The position numbers were made by a program, and so were the translations under genes. A DNA stretch of 7,462 bases from an uncultured Clostridia bacterium. Its GTDB lineage: Bacteria > Bacillota > Clostridia > TANB77 > CAG-508. The notes below the pieces were generated by a model. It searched no databases. It saw only the letters and a list, made by a program, of their open reading frames with translations, and was not told the origin of the DNA. Below, in pieces: positions 6,345-7,462 of this stretch (position 1 is its first letter; the number at the start of each line of letters is the position of its first letter). The stretch lies in the NCBI GenBank assembly GCA_948530865.1, contig CAOTKV010000037.1, positions 1 through 7,462 on the forward strand, in the 5' to 3' direction.

Positions 6345-7112
6345 TTACTCTTCGTAAAACATACTGTCATTTGGCATATATATATAATAACTGTAACTCG
6401 AGTTTTCTTCTTTTGTAACTTCATTTCCATACCAAGTTATATAATATGAAACATCATAATTTCTATAAACTTCGATGTGAGGATTGTCAATATATTCATC
6501 ACTCTCAAATTTTTCCACATAATTATTAGCTCCATCAATAGATTTGGTAGTTGTTCCTCCGTTTTCAGTTATTACTTCATAATAATATGCGCTATTAGGA
6601 GAAGATTTTATATAATATCTCCTTCCAGTAATATTGGTATATGGCACCTGTTTGAACTCCAAAATATCAATAGTTTCAACATACTCCGATTTGTGTGTTA
6701 CTTCTGCTTCTTTTATTGGGCTATCAATTGCAAACAGAGAGAAAAACACTGTATATACAAGCCATAATAAAAGAAATACAAATGCAATTCCTTCTGTTAA
6801 AAAGTCCATTTTTTCTACTTTTTGATTGATAAATAAAAACAATATAAAAAGCAAAAATAGTATTGGAATTATCATAAACAAATAATGTTTTTCTGCAACT
6901 GAATAAACAATCATAAACACATTATATAGACTGAAAAATGCAATAAAATTATCACCAATGAAGTTTAAAATTTCTAATGTTGTATTAATAAAATTCTTGT
7001 ACTTCTTTCCAGAACTATATTTTCTTCGTTCCTCTTCTAATTCAAAAATCGAATGTATAGCTAATCCAATAATAAATATAAAAATTAAAATCCAATAAAA
7101 CCGTAATACCAT
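6345..7112 (-). CDS. Uncharacterised four-helix membrane protein with soluble C-terminal domain
   Basis: I do not recognise this 255-residue protein. Four hydrophobic helices are visible (about 5-23, 51-71, 77-96, 107-129), then a soluble domain of about 125 residues rich in tyrosine, with repeated aromatic beta-like segments (RRYYIK, AYYYEVITENGG, IEVYRNYDVSYYITWYG, YSYYIYMP). The YYEV-ENGG...IEVY pattern resembles small C-terminal domains I have seen in hypothetical Firmicute membrane proteins, but I can name no family. The start chosen is the ATG at 7112 because AAAGGAGG lies at 7120-7127, seven bases upstream; the longer frame from 7169 would translate through this site and gains only 19 unremarkable residues. 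It is monocistronic, with its own strong promoter, a structured leader and a terminator. A sensor, transporter partner or stress protein are all possible; none is supported. Confidence 0.75.
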   Translation of the reverse strand: MVLRFYWILIFIFIIGLAIHSIFELEEERRKYSSGKKYKNFINTTLEILNFIGDNFIAFFSLYNVFMIVYSVAEKHYLFMIIPILFLLFILFLFINQKVEKMDFLTEGIAFVFLLLWLVYTVFFSLFAIDSPIKEAEVTHKSEYVETIDILEFKQVPYTNITGRRYYIKSSPNSAYYYEVITENGGTTTKSIDGANNYVEKFESDEYIDNPHIEVYRNYDVSYYITWYGNEVTKEENSSYSYYIYMPNDSMFYEE

Positions 7113-7238
7113 AAAGTTACCTCCTTTTAATCGCTGTTTACTAGTTTTTATGATAAAACTAAGGAGCAAATGTTTCTCTACTCACATTAGTGAACCAAAA
7201 GAAAATATATAATATAAACTAAGATATTGCTTTAGTTT
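7113..7238 (-). promoter_or_regulatory. Structured 5' leader with possible SD-masking pairing
   Basis: The roughly 125-base leader on minus holds three small hairpins: AAACUAA with UUAGUUU (7238-7232 and 7222-7216), UUCAC with GUGAG (7194-7190 and 7185-7181), and UAGUUUU with AAAACUA (7161-7155 and 7148-7142). CUCCUU at 7166-7161 is exactly complementary to AAGGAG of the Shine-Dalgarno site (7126-7121) and would enclose the last hairpin, hiding the site. UUGCU (7169-7165), overlapping this anti-SD, is complementary to AGCAA (7231-7227) in the loop of the first hairpin. This could be a translational switch; it matches no riboswitch class I know. Confidence 0.4.
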
Positions 7239-7242
7239 GGGT

Positions 7243-7271
7243 ATTATATCATGAATTTACATAATTTTCAA
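7243..7271 (-). promoter_or_regulatory. Strong extended -10 SigA promoter
   Basis: On minus, -35 TTGAAA (7271-7266), a 17-base spacer and a perfect -10 TATAAT (7248-7243) preceded by TGA give an almost ideal promoter. Transcription should start near 7236, about 124 bases upstream of the membrane protein ATG. It is the best-matching promoter in the window. Confidence 0.85.
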
Positions 7272-7279
7272 GAATAAAG

Positions 7280-7309
7280 AAAAAGACAGATTTTTCAATC
7301 TGTCTTTTT
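7280..7309. terminator. Intrinsic terminator at the right end
   Basis: A perfect 13-bp stem (7280-7292 with 7297-7309) has a 4-base loop. In minus RNA the loop is a GAAA tetraloop followed by UUUUUCUUU, favouring a role for a minus-strand gene that ends right of the window. On plus it is also followed by a T-run. It insulates the membrane-protein promoter eight bases away. Confidence 0.8.
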
Positions 7310-7397
7310 TTGGCTGGGCTGAAATAATTAAAACCTTAATATATCAACATTTATTTATATTTTCGTAGTACATTGTTTGCTCACATATTTAGGGTTT

Positions 7398-7418
7398 CAA
7401 AAGGGATTTTCCCTTTTG
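7398..7418. repeat. Perfect 9-bp hairpin, AAAAGGGA/TCCCTTTT
   Basis: CAAAAGGGA (7398-7406) and its exact complement (7410-7418) enclose a TTT loop. It stands one base upstream of the nested palindromes at 7420-7462, suggesting that all belong to one repeat unit running out of the window. Confidence 0.5.
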
Positions 7419-7419
7419 C

Positions 7420-7462
7420 ACACAAGGAACTTTCTAAAAGTTCCATAGTGTGTTATGGAACT
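7420..7462. repeat. Nested, mutually exclusive palindromes at the window edge
   Basis: GGAACTTT (7426-7433) pairs with AAAGTTCC (7437-7444) around CTA, with an outer ACACA (7420-7424) and TGTGT (7449-7453) helix. The same AGTTCCATA (7439-7447) is also perfectly complementary to TATGGAACT (7454-7462) around GTGTGT. The two folds cannot coexist. The last palindrome ends exactly at the window boundary, so the element may continue. No coding frame of note lies in 7310-7462; this stretch is otherwise featureless AT-rich DNA. Confidence 0.55.

Noticed and set aside
6477..6825. Two overlapping plus-strand open frames antisense to the membrane protein gene
   Set aside because: The minus-strand gene has an excellent promoter, RBS and terminator; these frames have no RBS and low-complexity products.
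7113..7169. Upstream ATG at 7169 as the start of the membrane protein (274 residues)
   Set aside because: The strong AAAGGAGG site at 7120-7127 lies inside that extension and points to the ATG at 7112.
7311..7400. Partial coding sequence on minus at the right end
   Set aside because: All frames are interrupted by stops within short distances and none has a start with an RBS.
6317..7462. Toxin-antitoxin, phage or defence module around the orphan membrane protein
   Set aside because: A single membrane protein with its own promoter and terminator, no partner gene, no nuclease or ATPase motif, and no mobility gene nearby.

Overview
The window is very AT-rich DNA with strong AAAGGAGG/GGAGG Shine-Dalgarno sites, SigA-type promoters, intrinsic terminators and a T-box leader. 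All of this points to a low-GC Firmicute, most likely a Clostridia-like anaerobe. A dimeric-type glycyl-tRNA synthetase and a lipoteichoic acid synthase-like enzyme fit a Gram-positive cell. Genus cannot be set from this sequence alone. Every stop codon used by the five genes is TAA or TAG.

Layout from left to right. A bidirectional terminator hairpin lies at 3-35, with a second perfect hairpin at 54-78. The glycyl-tRNA synthetase gene (131-1513, minus) is preceded by a complete glycine T-box riboswitch (about 1541-1758) with its own consensus promoter (1777-1805). Upstream on the same strand is a small HAD-superfamily phosphatase-like gene (1816-2463). A 437-base divergent intergenic region (2464-2900) holds a tight cluster of four DnaA-box sequences (2615-2682) and outward promoters. 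Next is an LtaS/MdoB-family polyol-phosphate transferase (2901-4943, plus). It converges on a D-Ala-D-Ala carboxypeptidase (5002-6177, minus), and the two genes share one hairpin terminator that abuts the carboxypeptidase stop codon. Then comes an orphan four-helix membrane protein (6345-7112, minus) with a strong extended -10 promoter and a structured leader that can mask its ribosome binding site. The right edge (7310-7462) is non-coding and ends in nested palindromes that run out of the window.

Functionally this is a housekeeping and envelope neighbourhood rather than an obvious accessory island. Each gene appears to be its own transcription unit. The glyS unit senses uncharged tRNA-Gly, and the apparent specifier codon is GGA. 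The LtaS-like enzyme and the carboxypeptidase both act on the outer face of the membrane, one on anionic glycerol-phosphate polymers and the other trimming peptidoglycan stem peptides, but they are convergent and not co-transcribed. The most interesting signals are regulatory: the DnaA-box cluster away from any dnaA gene, a second hairpin after the T-box terminator, the SD-masking leader of the orphan membrane protein, and the mutually exclusive palindromes at the right end. I found no CRISPR array, defence system, transposase, tRNA or rRNA.
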